Assembly: GCF_014191715.1 (NCBI RefSeq)
Contig: NZ_JACHWY010000001.1
Location: forward strand, 1,116,001 to 1,180,000
DNA: 64,000 bases
Source of the DNA: Litorivivens lipolytica
GTDB lineage: Bacteria > Pseudomonadota > Gammaproteobacteria > Pseudomonadales > Spongiibacteraceae
Reading direction: 5' to 3'
Shown here in pieces: positions 10,248 through 18,893 of the stretch. The position numbers were made by a program, and so were the translations under genes. The notes under the pieces were generated by a model, which saw nothing but the letters and a program-made list of their open reading frames with translations, had not been told where the DNA came from and made no database searches. Within the stretch, counting starts at the first letter, position 1, and each line of letters begins with the position of its first letter.

Positions 10248-11329
10248 GGCTGCTCGCTCGCCAGCGTGACCGCTTTACCGTCGGCCAGTAAATCCAGTTG
10301 ACTGGTGATGAGTTGATCACCCGGTTTCAAGCCAGCGAGTACCGGCAATTCATCACCCGCACTGGCGGCAAAGCTGGGTTCCACTTCACGCGCTTTGCCG
10401 TCTTCAACAATAAACACTACCCGGCGGCGATTCCGATCGACCAGAAAACCCTTGTCCAGCACCAACATATCGCTGCGCACAATACCCCTCAGCTCTACCA
10501 GAGCGGACATACCCGGGCGCAACAGACGGTCGCGATTATTCACAGTCAGTTTGACGGTGAAATTGCCAGTGTTGGCATCGGCCTCCGAACCCACCAGCTC
10601 CACCCGCGCATCGAAAGTGCGGCCAGGCACGGCGGGTGTTGTCACCGTTGCCTCGTCACCTAAACGCAATTGATTCACTTCCCGCTCGCTGACAAAGGTT
10701 ACAACGCGCAGCGTATCCGCCACATGCAGCAAGGCCAGCGAGTTACCGGCCAGGACGGTCTGACCGGGCTCCACCCGCTTTTCCGCCACCACGCCATCAA
10801 CCGGGCTGATAATGCGGGTTTCGCGGAGATCTTTTTCTGCTAACGCCAGTGCCGCTTCGGCTTCTTCCACTTTTGCTCTAGAGCGCTCGTAGCTTGCCTG
10901 ACTGTCATTTAACTGCTCGCGCGATAGCGCACCTTTGCCCATAAGGTCGCGGTAACGAAAATGCGTTTCGCGGGATTTTTCCAGTTCGGCGCGCGCGCTG
11001 ACAAGATTGGCCTTGGATTGACGCACGCGCAGCTGCTGCTTCTGATCATCCAGCTCAATAAGCAGATCACCCGCCGCCACATTCTGGCCATCTCGGAAGT
11101 ACACCTTCTCCACCGTGCCGGAAAAATCCACCGCAATCGCAATTTCTTCGGTGGTTTCAAAATGCCCATAGGCGGTAAACGCCAACTGCCAGTCGCGGGG
11201 CTGCAGTGTCGCCGTTGACACCACCAGTTCCTTATCGGCAACAGCTTTCTGTGAAGGCGGTGACGGCTGTTCGCACGCCGTAAGCGCAACTAACAAAAAC
11301 GGGAAGAGAAGACGTGTAGCAAATCGCAT
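10244..11329 (-). CDS. RND efflux periplasmic adaptor (membrane fusion) lipoprotein
   Basis: A 361-residue periplasmic adaptor linking the RND pump to an outer-membrane channel. The signal peptide ends in lipobox LTAC (Cys19), giving an inner-membrane lipid anchor. The family order is clear: an N-terminal beta segment, first lipoyl half (DGQNVAAGDLLIELDD), a long alpha-hairpin (about 85-160, rich in Glu, Arg, Ala), the second lipoyl half (SPVDGVVAEKRVEPGQTV), then beta-barrel and membrane-proximal domains. It is first in the operon adaptor-pump-pyrD-GNAT. About 105 bases separate it from cysH downstream on the same strand. Confidence 0.93.
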   Translation of the reverse strand: MRFATRLLFPFLLVALTACEQPSPPSQKAVADKELVVSTATLQPRDWQLAFTAYGHFETTEEIAIAVDFSGTVEKVYFRDGQNVAAGDLLIELDDQKQQLRVRQSKANLVSARAELEKSRETHFRYRDLMGKGALSREQLNDSQASYERSRAKVEEAEAALALAEKDLRETRIISPVDGVVAEKRVEPGQTVLAGNSLALLHVADTLRVVTFVSEREVNQLRLGDEATVTTPAVPGRTFDARVELVGSEADANTGNFTVKLTVNNRDRLLRPGMSALVELRGIVRSDMLVLDKGFLVDRNRRRVVFIVEDGKAREVEPSFAASAGDELPVLAGLKPGDQLITSQLDLLADGKAVTLASEQP

Positions 11330-11420
11330 TGGCGAGCAGTCCTTGCGGAAAGATCAGGATGCGATGAGTTTACGTCAAGTCAGGCAAGTAAACAGTGTTG
11401 ATTACCAAGCGGTAAGAATT

Positions 11421-11444
11421 GCGGCCTGAAGATAATCAGGCCGC
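11421..11444 (-). terminator. Hairpin overlapping the end of cysH
   Basis: A perfect 9-bp inverted repeat (GCGGCCTGA / TCAGGCCGC) with a 6-base loop. One arm contains the last codons and the TGA of cysH. On the minus strand it is followed by AATTCTT, a modest U-rich tail, so it is probably the cysH terminator. Confidence 0.5.
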
Positions 11445-12068
11445 CGTATGTAGTCCACACTCGGCGTTTTCAGCCACTTTGGTCGGGTCGAAGTAGTGTT
11501 TGCAGCTAGGCAGTTCGTGCTCTTCCATGTAGCGCTGCACATCATCAGCCGTCCAATGGAAGATTGGCGCCACCTTCAACAGACCGCGCGCATCCCAGGA
11601 CAGAATATCCAAGCCCTTGCGGAAATCGGTTTCTTCCTTGCGGATACCGGTAATCCAGATCTTGGGCTTGATCTCGTCAAGCGCACGGCTGAAAGGCTCC
11701 AGCTTGACCTGACGGGTAAATTCCTTGAACAGCTCCGGTGTGTCGTCCGGATGGGGAATGCCACCCATAATCGCGTTGCGACGCTCAGCGGTCATCTCCG
11801 GCGTGAAGATTTTCATATTGGGCTTGAGGTCTTTCATCAAGCGCTCGGCCACCCGGTAGGCATCGGGCACGTTGTAACCGCTGTCGACCCATACCACGGG
11901 GATGTCACGATCCACAGACGTGACCAGATGCAGCATCACCGCTGCATTCTGGGAAAAGCTGGTGCTCGACATGACCGGCTCACCCAGAGCCAGTGCCCAG
12001 CGGATAATATCCTGCGGCGACTGCTCAGCAAGTTCAGCACTGATTTTGCTTAGGTCGAGATCTTTCAC
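11436..12068 (-). CDS. cysH: Phosphoadenosine phosphosulfate reductase family protein (CysH-like, short form)
   Basis: Assimilatory reduction of PAPS to sulfite with thioredoxin. The PP-loop region reads MSSTSFSQNAAVMLHL, followed by PVVWVDSGYN, WITGIRKEE and the C-terminal ECGLH with the catalytic Cys. The paired cysteines that bind a 4Fe-4S cluster in APS reductases are absent, favouring PAPS as substrate. At 210 residues it is shorter than the usual 240 or so, and the stretch between the PPIFHW-like motif and ECGLH is reduced (ELPSCKHYFDPTKVAENA). It stands alone: no cysD, cysN or cysI genes are near. An AT-rich region with an inverted repeat lies upstream. Confidence 0.87.
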   Translation of the reverse strand: MKDLDLSKISAELAEQSPQDIIRWALALGEPVMSSTSFSQNAAVMLHLVTSVDRDIPVVWVDSGYNVPDAYRVAERLMKDLKPNMKIFTPEMTAERRNAIMGGIPHPDDTPELFKEFTRQVKLEPFSRALDEIKPKIWITGIRKEETDFRKGLDILSWDARGLLKVAPIFHWTADDVQRYMEEHELPSCKHYFDPTKVAENAECGLHTAA

Positions 12069-12135
12069 GGTTCCAGCTCAATGGTTTGTAACAGGCTGGC
12101 AACCTTAGCACAGCAAAACCGCGAATAGAAGAAAA

Positions 12136-12197
12136 AGTGCAGTTAAAACAACTAGTTATAACATATAGAACTATGCTTATAACCGATCAACTGCACT
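12136..12197. repeat. Widely spaced inverted repeat in the AT-rich cysH upstream region
   Basis: AGTGCAGTT at 12136-12144 and its exact reverse complement at 12189-12197 flank a 44-base AT-rich core containing GTTATAACATATAGAAC and CTTATAAC. It lies 70-130 bases upstream of cysH. The layout would suit a LysR-type (CysB-like) operator and promoter, but no consensus was tested. Confidence 0.35.
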
Positions 12198-12209
12198 CCC
12201 GGACTGATA

Positions 12210-13403
12210 TCAAAGGAAAAAATCCGTGTTGGGTGCTCCGAGCTGCACAGCCCCCCAGTTACCGCCGAACTTCTGCGGATTGTTGGCGGTATGAGCACGA
12301 GAGGCATGAATATCGACAAAGGTGCGCATCAACGCATTGCCCTGATAGATGCCGGAGCCCCCGGCAAAGGCAAACAGCGGATCTACCCCCTCGATACAGC
12401 GCTGGGGAACGGCCGCCGATTCCCAGCGAAACTTGATGCGTTCTTCGATCGTCAGCTCAGGACCACCCTCAGCCGCCTCTTTGAGTCGATCAAAATTGCG
12501 GAACAGCACCAGCTTCAGCTCATCGACAATGGATTCTGCCTGCGCCAGCGCATAGCGAGCATGGGGATCTTCGCCAGCAGATTTACCATCGTTCTTACCG
12601 ACGCGCTTGGCGGTAGTCTCGATAAAGGTGTCACAGGCTCCCTTTAAGGCGCCAATGGCCGCCGTGGAAACTGCGCGCACAAACATCTGACCAAAAGGAA
12701 TTTTAAATAGCGGCGCGGTGTTCACCGCGTTGCCGGGACTGTTGCAGGTAAAGCCGTCTATGGCCTTGTGGGTGCGATATTCCGGCACAAAGGCATCTTT
12801 CACCACAATGGTTTTGGAACCGGTGCCCTTGAGGCCCATAACATGCCAGTCATCGACAATTTCATAATCGCTTCGCGGCACCAGAAAGGTTCGCATATCC
12901 GGTGGGCCACCGGCGCTGTCACCGTCTTTCGGCGGCACCATGGCGCCGAGAAACACCCAGTCGCAGTGATCGCTACCTGACGAGAAACCCCATTTACCGC
13001 TCAACTTCAAGCCGCCATCCACATGCTCGACCTTGCCCACGGGCATGTAGGAAGATGAAATCAGGACGCTGTCGTCCTCACCCCACACATCCTGTGCCGC
13101 ACGGTCATCGAACAGGGCCAGCTGCCAGTTGTGAATGGCGATAACGCCCAGACACCAGGCACTGGACATACAACCTTCGGCCACCGTCATCTGCACATCG
13201 TAGAAATCATGGGGATCGAGTTCATAACCGCCCCACTTTTTCGGCTGCAGGATGCGGAAAAATCCGGCCTCGGCAAAATCCTTGATGGTTTCGGCAGGCA
13301 CCTGACGCGCCTGCTCGCAGGCTTCAGCCCGCTCGCGCAGCACAGGAACCAGTTCGCGTGCTGCGGCACGGACCTGCTGCTGAAGTTGTGCTTTTTCTGA
13401 CAT
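12210..13403 (-). CDS. hsaA: Flavin-dependent monooxygenase, oxygenase component (HsaA-like, steroid A-ring hydroxylation)
   Basis: Hydroxylates the phenolic secosteroid 3-HSA to the catechol 3,4-DHSA with reduced flavin supplied by a reductase (HsaB), which is not in this window. The 397-residue acyl-CoA-dehydrogenase fold shows the family motifs FFRILQPKKWGGYELDP, SSAWCLGVIAIHNW, SGKWGFSSGSDHCDW and WHVMGLKGTGSKTI, and a C-terminal AGGSGIYQGNALMR helix. GAGGA sits seven bases before the ATG. It precedes hsaC and kshA on the same strand, which supports a steroid role over other group D monooxygenases such as p-hydroxyphenylacetate hydroxylase. Confidence 0.85.
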   Translation of the reverse strand: MSEKAQLQQQVRAAARELVPVLRERAEACEQARQVPAETIKDFAEAGFFRILQPKKWGGYELDPHDFYDVQMTVAEGCMSSAWCLGVIAIHNWQLALFDDRAAQDVWGEDDSVLISSSYMPVGKVEHVDGGLKLSGKWGFSSGSDHCDWVFLGAMVPPKDGDSAGGPPDMRTFLVPRSDYEIVDDWHVMGLKGTGSKTIVVKDAFVPEYRTHKAIDGFTCNSPGNAVNTAPLFKIPFGQMFVRAVSTAAIGALKGACDTFIETTAKRVGKNDGKSAGEDPHARYALAQAESIVDELKLVLFRNFDRLKEAAEGGPELTIEERIKFRWESAAVPQRCIEGVDPLFAFAGGSGIYQGNALMRTFVDIHASRAHTANNPQKFGGNWGAVQLGAPNTDFFL

Positions 13404-13451
13404 CGAACTGTCCTCTTGTTATCTGCGCAATCGGGTTAAGCGATGGGGGTC

Positions 13452-14369
13452 TCAGTGGCCGCCGTCGGGTGCCTGAAACTTATGGCCCCAGAGGCTGGGC
13501 AGGGTGCTGACCGTCGGCGTGTAGCCCTCCCAATCCATTTGCAGGCCACCGGTACCAAACTCCATGGCAAAGCCCGTAGGCGTGGCCATGTAAAAAGACA
13601 GCATGCGATCGTTAGTGTGGCGGCCCAGGGTAGAAACCACCGGAATGCCAGCCTCGTTGACGCGGTCCAGACAGTAGCCAACTTCATCGACATCTTCGCG
13701 CACCTCAACCATCAGGTGAATACAACCGACCGGGCTCTGATCCTGATACAGGGCCAAACTGTGATGACGCGGATTGTTCACGTGCATAAAGTTCAAACCC
13801 ATGCCCGGATCATTCGGGTCTTCGCTGAATTTGAAGTGCATGTAGTCGGTATCGCCAAAGCCCAGCACATCGCGATAGAAGGCGTGGGTTTCCTGCAGGT
13901 TCGGCGCGGGCAGCACCGCGTGGCCAAAGCCCATATCGCCGTTAAAGCCGGTTTCGAATTCGGCAATACCTTTGGGCGAGACAAACTTGGCGTAGTCCAG
14001 TGAGGCGCCCCAGTAGAGCTCCAGACCATTGCCCGCCGGATCTTTCAAACTGATCAGGCCGCGCACCTGACGCGCCTGAGCCAACTCGGCGCTGCCTTCG
14101 GTAAATTCAACACCGACGCTTTTCAGGCTGTCCTTGGTGGCTTCAAAGGTTTCCTGATCCGCCAGCTCCCAACCACACAGCTGGAGTCGATCCTGCTCGC
14201 CTTTGGTAATCACAAAGCGAAAGGGACGCTCATCCATTTTCAGGTAGACATTGCCGTCGTCCGGCATCATCGGGGCGACCATCAGGCCGAGAATATTGGT
14301 ACCGTAATCCAGCCACTTGGCGGGATCGGTCGATTCGATAACAACATAGCCCAAGCTACGTACATCCAT
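13452..14369 (-). CDS. hsaC: Extradiol ring-cleavage dioxygenase (HsaC/TesB-like)
   Basis: Type I extradiol dioxygenase that opens the catechol ring of 3,4-DHSA by meta-cleavage with Fe(II). Two vicinal-oxygen-chelate domains are visible (about 5-120 and 145-275). The likely ligands are His150 (GFGHAVLP), a His of RHHSLALY (202/203) and Glu270 (FAMEFGTGG); the catalytic Tyr is in this last region. Starting at MDVRSLGY gives 305 residues, the family size, with AAGGA seven bases upstream of the ATG. The gene sits between hsaA and kshA. A biphenyl-type BphC is the alternative, but the neighbours argue for steroid. Confidence 0.88.
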   Translation of the reverse strand: MDVRSLGYVVIESTDPAKWLDYGTNILGLMVAPMMPDDGNVYLKMDERPFRFVITKGEQDRLQLCGWELADQETFEATKDSLKSVGVEFTEGSAELAQARQVRGLISLKDPAGNGLELYWGASLDYAKFVSPKGIAEFETGFNGDMGFGHAVLPAPNLQETHAFYRDVLGFGDTDYMHFKFSEDPNDPGMGLNFMHVNNPRHHSLALYQDQSPVGCIHLMVEVREDVDEVGYCLDRVNEAGIPVVSTLGRHTNDRMLSFYMATPTGFAMEFGTGGLQMDWEGYTPTVSTLPSLWGHKFQAPDGGH

Positions 14370-14493
14370 GATGAATTCCTTATTGGTGTGAGTGGCAGAT
14401 AACGTGTGATCTGCATGTAATACCAAAAACAGAAAACCCAGTACAGCCGCGAAGCAGCTATACCGGGCCTGTTTACGCTAATGACTCAGCCGC

Positions 14494-15546
14494 CTACTTA
14501 ATATCGACGACATATTCCTTCTTCTCGTTAAACTGCTCGGGCACGTCCTTTACATCCACGTAGAACTGATCGTACCACTGACGGAGTTTGTGGATCGGTC
14601 CGTCACCATCGCACAAAACCGGGTTATCAACGCGGGTTTTGGTGTGCCATACGTGCACATCCTGGAAAAACGCCGTGCGGTTCTGCTCCGTGTATTGCTG
14701 GGCGATTTCGTTATTCTGCTCCTCGCTCAGCCCCGGCATCTTGCGCACCGAAACCCCAAAGCGGAGATCAAAGCTTTCAGTGTCGATCGGCACGTGAGTT
14801 ACCAGCAGACGGCTTTCCACCAGCTGGCCTTCAATCTGCCCGGTCATATAGGTGTTCATGTAGGCGGGGCCGTAGTAGGTCGCCACCGAGGTCAACTCAC
14901 CCTCTTCCGCCAGCAGTTCGCTGCCACCGGTCAGCACCTGCTGATAGGTGTGCTTGTGCACAATGTTTTTGAAGGTCTTGATCGGCGCCCCGTGAATGGG
15001 GCCAAAGTGAGCCACGTCTGCCATATTGTCCACCAGCTCGCGGGAGTTGGTGTTGATGGTCATCTTGTCCATCTGCCAGATCGTCCAGTCGCCGCTGAAC
15101 AGATCGTCGATTTTGGGAATTGCCTGCTCTTCAATCGGTGGGTTGCCCTCCGGGTCATACCACACAAACAGCAGGTGGTTCTCCTCACAGGTCGGGTAGG
15201 CATTGATCACAGCCTTGGGTGGAATGCGGCGCGCATAGGGAATATCGTCGCAGACACCGTCGGCGCCCCAGCGCCAGTCGTGAAAGGGGCAGCGCAGCGA
15301 ATTGCCTTCCACACAGCCTTCGCTCAGGTCGGCACCCATATGCGGGCAATAACCATCCAGCACATGCACCTGACCGTCTTCGCCGCGATAAGCCACCAGA
15401 CGGGTACCGAAGTAGTCGAGCCGGACGGGTTTTTCGGTGTATTCATCCGCCAAGCCCAAGCAGTACCAGCCACGGGCGTAGCGCTCGGGAATTTCCTTTG
15501 CCTCGATTCGGTGCGGCTTGCGCGGCACCTGTGATACCTGACTCAT
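14494..15546 (-). CDS. kshA: 3-ketosteroid 9-alpha-monooxygenase oxygenase component (Rieske, KshA-like)
   Basis: Rieske non-heme iron oxygenase that 9-alpha-hydroxylates 3-ketosteroids, triggering B-ring opening. The Rieske motif C-x-H-x16-C-x2-H is complete (Cys67, His69, Cys86, His89). The mononuclear iron site D-x2-H-x4-H follows (Asp177, His180, His185, in MADVAHFGPIHG). The 350-residue length and the RGWYCLG start region fit KshA. The ATG at 15546 has AAGGAG six bases upstream. The reductase KshB is not in the window. An SDR gene is divergent, sharing a 188-base promoter region. Confidence 0.87.
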   Translation of the reverse strand: MSQVSQVPRKPHRIEAKEIPERYARGWYCLGLADEYTEKPVRLDYFGTRLVAYRGEDGQVHVLDGYCPHMGADLSEGCVEGNSLRCPFHDWRWGADGVCDDIPYARRIPPKAVINAYPTCEENHLLFVWYDPEGNPPIEEQAIPKIDDLFSGDWTIWQMDKMTINTNSRELVDNMADVAHFGPIHGAPIKTFKNIVHKHTYQQVLTGGSELLAEEGELTSVATYYGPAYMNTYMTGQIEGQLVESRLLVTHVPIDTESFDLRFGVSVRKMPGLSEEQNNEIAQQYTEQNRTAFFQDVHVWHTKTRVDNPVLCDGDGPIHKLRQWYDQFYVDVKDVPEQFNEKKEYVVDIK

Positions 15547-15734
15547 GGCAATCTCCTTGCGCTGTTCGCTCTTATTCAAAAAGGGTGTATAGCTTTCTGC
15601 CAGTATGGGGCAAAATTCTTGCACAGCACTCCAAGGCCAAGTATCACCCAATCGGATGATCTGTTTTGAATCCCTAAGGTGTTGAATACAAAGCTGAAAT
15701 TTCACAGTTACTGATAACACAAAGAGAGGGCTTT

Positions 15735-16526
15735 ATGGGCATTCTGGACCAATTCCGACTGGACAATAAGGTCGCACTGATTACTGGCGCTGGCCGGGGT
15801 ATCGGCGCCGCCATCGCCAAAGCCTATGCCGAGGTCGGCGCCGATGTCGTGCTGGCGGCGCGCACCGAAGAACAACTGAAAGAAACCGCCGCAGCGGTTG
15901 AAGCTTTCGGGCAAAAGGCACTGATCGTGGTCACCGATGTTATGCAGCAGGATCAACTGGAAGCTTTGGTCGACAAGACCATGGAGACCTTTGGCCGCAT
16001 CGACATTCTGGTCAATAATGCCGGCGGCTTCCCACCCAAGCCCATGCTGAAAACCTCGATTGAGGAATTCAATGGCGCCTTTCAATTTAACGTTACGACA
16101 GCGTTTGCCCTGTCCAAGCTGGTGATTCCCAAGATGGTGGACAGCGCGGGCGGCGGCAGCATTCTGAATATTTCATCCATTGCCGGGCAAGAAACGTCTT
16201 CGCTTTTCACCGCTTACGGCACCGCCAAAAGCGCCCTCTCCTTCCTGACGCGCGAAATGGCACAGGAATTTGCCCCCAAAGTCCGGGTCAATGCCATCGC
16301 GGTCGGCTCAACCCGAACTGAAGCACTGAAAACCGTTCTCAACGATGAAATCGAGCAGGCCATGGTCGACCTGACGCCGATGGGCCGGCTGGGTGAGGTG
16401 GAAGATATCGCCACCTGTGCGGTGTATCTGGCATCCCCGGCGGCGAGTTACCTGACCGGGGATATCATTGGTGTAAACGGCGGGCTGAATGCCCTGAATA
16501 TGAAAATGCCGCGAGCCTTTGACTGA
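15735..16526 (+). CDS. SDR family oxidoreductase, hydroxysteroid-dehydrogenase-like
   Basis: A 263-residue classical short-chain dehydrogenase. It shows the cofactor motif TGAGRGIG, NNAG (about 95), the catalytic Ser in NISSIAG, Y-x-x-x-K in YGTAKSAL, and a C-terminal DIATCAVYLASPAASYLTG typical of 7-alpha-hydroxysteroid dehydrogenases and glucose dehydrogenase-like SDRs. An acidic residue after the second strand is not obvious (LAARTEEQ), so NADP may be preferred. Its divergence from kshA suggests a role in oxidising a steroid hydroxyl, but the substrate is not proven by sequence. Confidence 0.8.
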   Translation: MGILDQFRLDNKVALITGAGRGIGAAIAKAYAEVGADVVLAARTEEQLKETAAAVEAFGQKALIVVTDVMQQDQLEALVDKTMETFGRIDILVNNAGGFPPKPMLKTSIEEFNGAFQFNVTTAFALSKLVIPKMVDSAGGGSILNISSIAGQETSSLFTAYGTAKSALSFLTREMAQEFAPKVRVNAIAVGSTRTEALKTVLNDEIEQAMVDLTPMGRLGEVEDIATCAVYLASPAASYLTGDIIGVNGGLNALNMKMPRAFD

Positions 16527-16529
16527 CGC

Positions 16530-16931
16530 TTAGAGCCAGTCGGCATCTAATTCCTGCTCAAGAATAGCTCGCATCCGATCGTGGATCGGCGTCGGCTTTT
16601 TCGTCGCCAGATCCACGTGAACGAGTACCGCCGACGCACGCACGGTCTGCTTGTCATTCTGATACATTTTGCAGCCGACTTTAAATGAGGTATTGCCGAT
16701 GTGAATCACGGACAGATCCATTCGCACCTCGATACCGAAAAGGTTTTCGCTCAGGTAATCAATGGTCTGAGAAGCCATAAACCAGTTCGGCTGTCCGTCA
16801 CCCTTATCAATAAACACATCGGTCAGAAACTCTAGACGCGCGGTTTCAAACCACACGGCAATCGAAGTGTTATTGATATGACCCATGGCATCCGTTTCAC
16901 TGAAACGGGGTTTAAGCGGAAAACTTTTCAC
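16530..16931 (-). CDS. Acyl-CoA thioesterase, 4HBT hotdog family
   Basis: A 133-residue hotdog-fold thioesterase. It has the 4HBT signature R-F-x-E-T-D-A-M-G-H-I-N-N with the active-site Asp, the helix WFETARLEFL, and a VLVHVD strand near the end. GTG at 16931 is chosen because AGGA lies eight bases upstream and the protein then begins just before the fold. A longer GTG start at 16979 would include a perfect 8-bp hairpin. The stop is only three bases from the convergent SDR stop. It probably releases CoA from pathway intermediates; specificity is unknown. Confidence 0.8.
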   Translation of the reverse strand: MKSFPLKPRFSETDAMGHINNTSIAVWFETARLEFLTDVFIDKGDGQPNWFMASQTIDYLSENLFGIEVRMDLSVIHIGNTSFKVGCKMYQNDKQTVRASAVLVHVDLATKKPTPIHDRMRAILEQELDADWL

Positions 16932-16949
16932 GAGCTCGATCCTGACCAA

Positions 16950-16968
16950 CCTTAGCGAGGCGCTAAGG
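16950..16968. other. Perfect hairpin upstream of the thioesterase gene
   Basis: CCTTAGCG and CGCTAAGG form an 8-bp stem with a 3-base loop, 19 bases upstream of the preferred GTG start. No U-run follows on either strand, so it is more likely a leader structure or operator than a terminator. Confidence 0.35.
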
Positions 16969-17058
16969 TAACCGCACACTGCCGCAATCGCAATGCTTGC
17001 GCCTTACGCTGTGAAACTGAAAGCAAACCGGCCTCAGGGCTTATTCCAATCTGTCGGA

Positions 17059-18174
17059 TCAAGTACCCAAATCAGCCAGAGGGTGCTGCTGCCAGGGCGC
17101 CGTGAAAAATCCGCTAATCAGCTCCGGTGGCACCTCGCTCAAACTGCGGAAGGCCCACTGCGGGCGATCGTCTTTATCGAACAGACGCGCGCGCACCCCT
17201 TCAATAAATTCAAGATCACGGGCGCGATTGGCTGAAATCACCATTTCCAGCTGCAAGGCTTCTGCCAACAACAGCCCCTCGCCCCGCTGGTACTGCTCCA
17301 GCACAATACAGGCAGTCGATGCCGCGCCGCCGGCAAAGGTGCGACCAGCTTCATTCAGCCAGACGTCGTCACCAAGCAGACCATGGAAAGCCTTATCAAT
17401 GGCTGCAGGAGATTTATCCTCACAAAGGGACTCAATCAGATCGGCGCGCTGTTTCAGGTGAGACGGAGGCAAACGGGTATTGGCTTCCGCCTCAAAATCC
17501 GTCAGTTCAATCGTCAGCATTTCGGCATCGGCTTCCAGCTCAAACTGCCAGTCAAGCCGGGTTAGCTGTTGGATCAGCTGCGGCTTGCGGGTATCGGGCA
17601 GAACATAGTCTGCCAGGCCGCTGTAGAGCGCATCACCCGCGTTTAGTTGCACGCCGGTCAGAGCGCAGAACAGCCCACTGTGGCCGGGCATGTGGTGAAG
17701 AAACCAGGTGGCGCCTGCATCCGGATAAAAGCCGATGGCGATCTCCGGCATCGCCAGCAAGCTTTTGGGGGTGGCAATACGGTGGCTGGCTGCGGCCAAC
17801 AGACCAAGCCCCAACCCCATTACCGCGCCGCTGGCCCAGCAAACCACCGGCTTGGGAAATTGGTGAAGTTCGTAGAGCAGCCGGTAACAGCGGGCAAAGA
17901 AGTCATCGATCTGCCGCGCGTTTTCCGTGCCGCTGAGTGTAAGCGTTTGGATCTGTCGGGCATCGGCGCCAGCGCAAAAGGCATGGCTGCTGCCACTATC
18001 CAGCAAGACGGCAACCGCTTCATCGTCGGCTGCCACATTGCTCAGAAGGTCTCCGAGCGCGAGCAACATCGGCTCACACAGGGCGTTGCGTTTCTGTGGC
18101 GCATTCAGGGTTATTTGAGCAAGGTAGCCACCCACAGCCAGCGGGTGACAGGTCAGTTGTACAGCCTTGCTCAT
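17059..18174 (-). CDS. Enoyl-CoA hydratase/isomerase family protein, 3-hydroxyisobutyryl-CoA hydrolase-like
   Basis: A 371-residue crotonase-superfamily enzyme of the HIBCH branch. It shows N-A-L (QKRNALCEPM), the oxyanion region SHAFCAGADARQ, MGLGLGLLAAASHRIATP, and the HIBCH signature MPEIAIGFYPDAGATWFL, with Glu and Asp in place. The C-terminal extension LEFIEGVRARLFDKDDRPQW is also characteristic and absent from simple hydratases. The reaction is probably hydrolysis of a 3-hydroxyacyl-CoA; hydration remains possible. It follows the SnoaL-like gene after nine bases, so the two share a transcript. GGAG is six bases before the ATG. Confidence 0.82.
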   Translation of the reverse strand: MSKAVQLTCHPLAVGGYLAQITLNAPQKRNALCEPMLLALGDLLSNVAADDEAVAVLLDSGSSHAFCAGADARQIQTLTLSGTENARQIDDFFARCYRLLYELHQFPKPVVCWASGAVMGLGLGLLAAASHRIATPKSLLAMPEIAIGFYPDAGATWFLHHMPGHSGLFCALTGVQLNAGDALYSGLADYVLPDTRKPQLIQQLTRLDWQFELEADAEMLTIELTDFEAEANTRLPPSHLKQRADLIESLCEDKSPAAIDKAFHGLLGDDVWLNEAGRTFAGGAASTACIVLEQYQRGEGLLLAEALQLEMVISANRARDLEFIEGVRARLFDKDDRPQWAFRSLSEVPPELISGFFTAPWQQHPLADLGT

Positions 18175-18183
18175 AGGGCACTC

Positions 18184-18708
18184 CTACCCGGCCTGACTCT
18201 CCGGATCATCCAGTTCTGCGGGGGCTTGCGCGCCGGCAAACACCGCCTGTACACGGTCATCACCCAACGACAGGATCTGGGTCGATTTCACATCAAAGCG
18301 GGTCGCGGAGATCTTCCACTCACCGTTCACACAGACGTAACGGTCTTCATAAAAACCGCCTAGCTGCGTCGCTATCTGCTGCCGGGTGTCAATTAGATAA
18401 TAGAAGATACCCCAAATCGCACTGGCTTCGGAATCCGATTGAATGTGAATCTGTGGATTCTGGGCGTGATGCATTTCGACGATATGGGGCTCACACGCCA
18501 GACGGGAGAATACCGCCACCATCTCGTCGGCAGTTTCAAAGTTGCCAACCCGACCATACTCAATCTTGACCGGACCATCGGCGAAACAGGCCCGCACTTT
18601 GTCCGGCTGTTTCTGATCGCAGTGATAAAAGTACTGGTACTTGAGCTGCTTGATCGCCTCGATCGCTTCAAGGCGCTGAATGCGCTGTTCCAATTGCTGC
18701 AGATCCAT
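18184..18708 (-). CDS. SnoaL-like/NTF2-fold protein
   Basis: A 174-residue protein with the cone-shaped NTF2/SnoaL fold. The pattern is an N-terminal helix (LEAIEAIKQLKYQYFYHCDQ), FADGPVKIEYG, EMHHAQNPQIHI, and the final strand WKISATRFDVKS. Ketosteroid isomerases and SnoaL cyclases share this fold, and such genes are common in steroid clusters, but no specific catalytic pair could be assigned. It is first in a minus-strand pair with the HIBCH-like gene. Isomerase, dehydratase or a binding role are all possible. Confidence 0.75.
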   Translation of the reverse strand: MDLQQLEQRIQRLEAIEAIKQLKYQYFYHCDQKQPDKVRACFADGPVKIEYGRVGNFETADEMVAVFSRLACEPHIVEMHHAQNPQIHIQSDSEASAIWGIFYYLIDTRQQIATQLGGFYEDRYVCVNGEWKISATRFDVKSTQILSLGDDRVQAVFAGAQAPAELDDPESQAG

Positions 18709-18893
18709 AGGGATTCCCCGCTTGTTATGATCCTTCGATTACAGCAAATCGCCCCCGGGATTCCTAGTGCCCTACGTCATAGGCATGAGGGGCATTGACC
18801 GCATTCACCCGGACCGGCCCCACTGCGGCCAATTTCCCCGCCACTGCCTTTGTCTATAGTCTCGTGCAATTCGAATGACTTCGAGGTTCTACC

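Noticed and set aside
12069-12209. Remnant of an insertion sequence (AT-rich with inverted repeats)
   Set aside because: Only 141 bases, no transposase fragment and no target duplication; a regulatory region is the simpler explanation.
14590-15534. A 314-codon plus-strand open frame opposite kshA
   Set aside because: Antisense to the intact Rieske oxygenase; the His-rich product has no family features.
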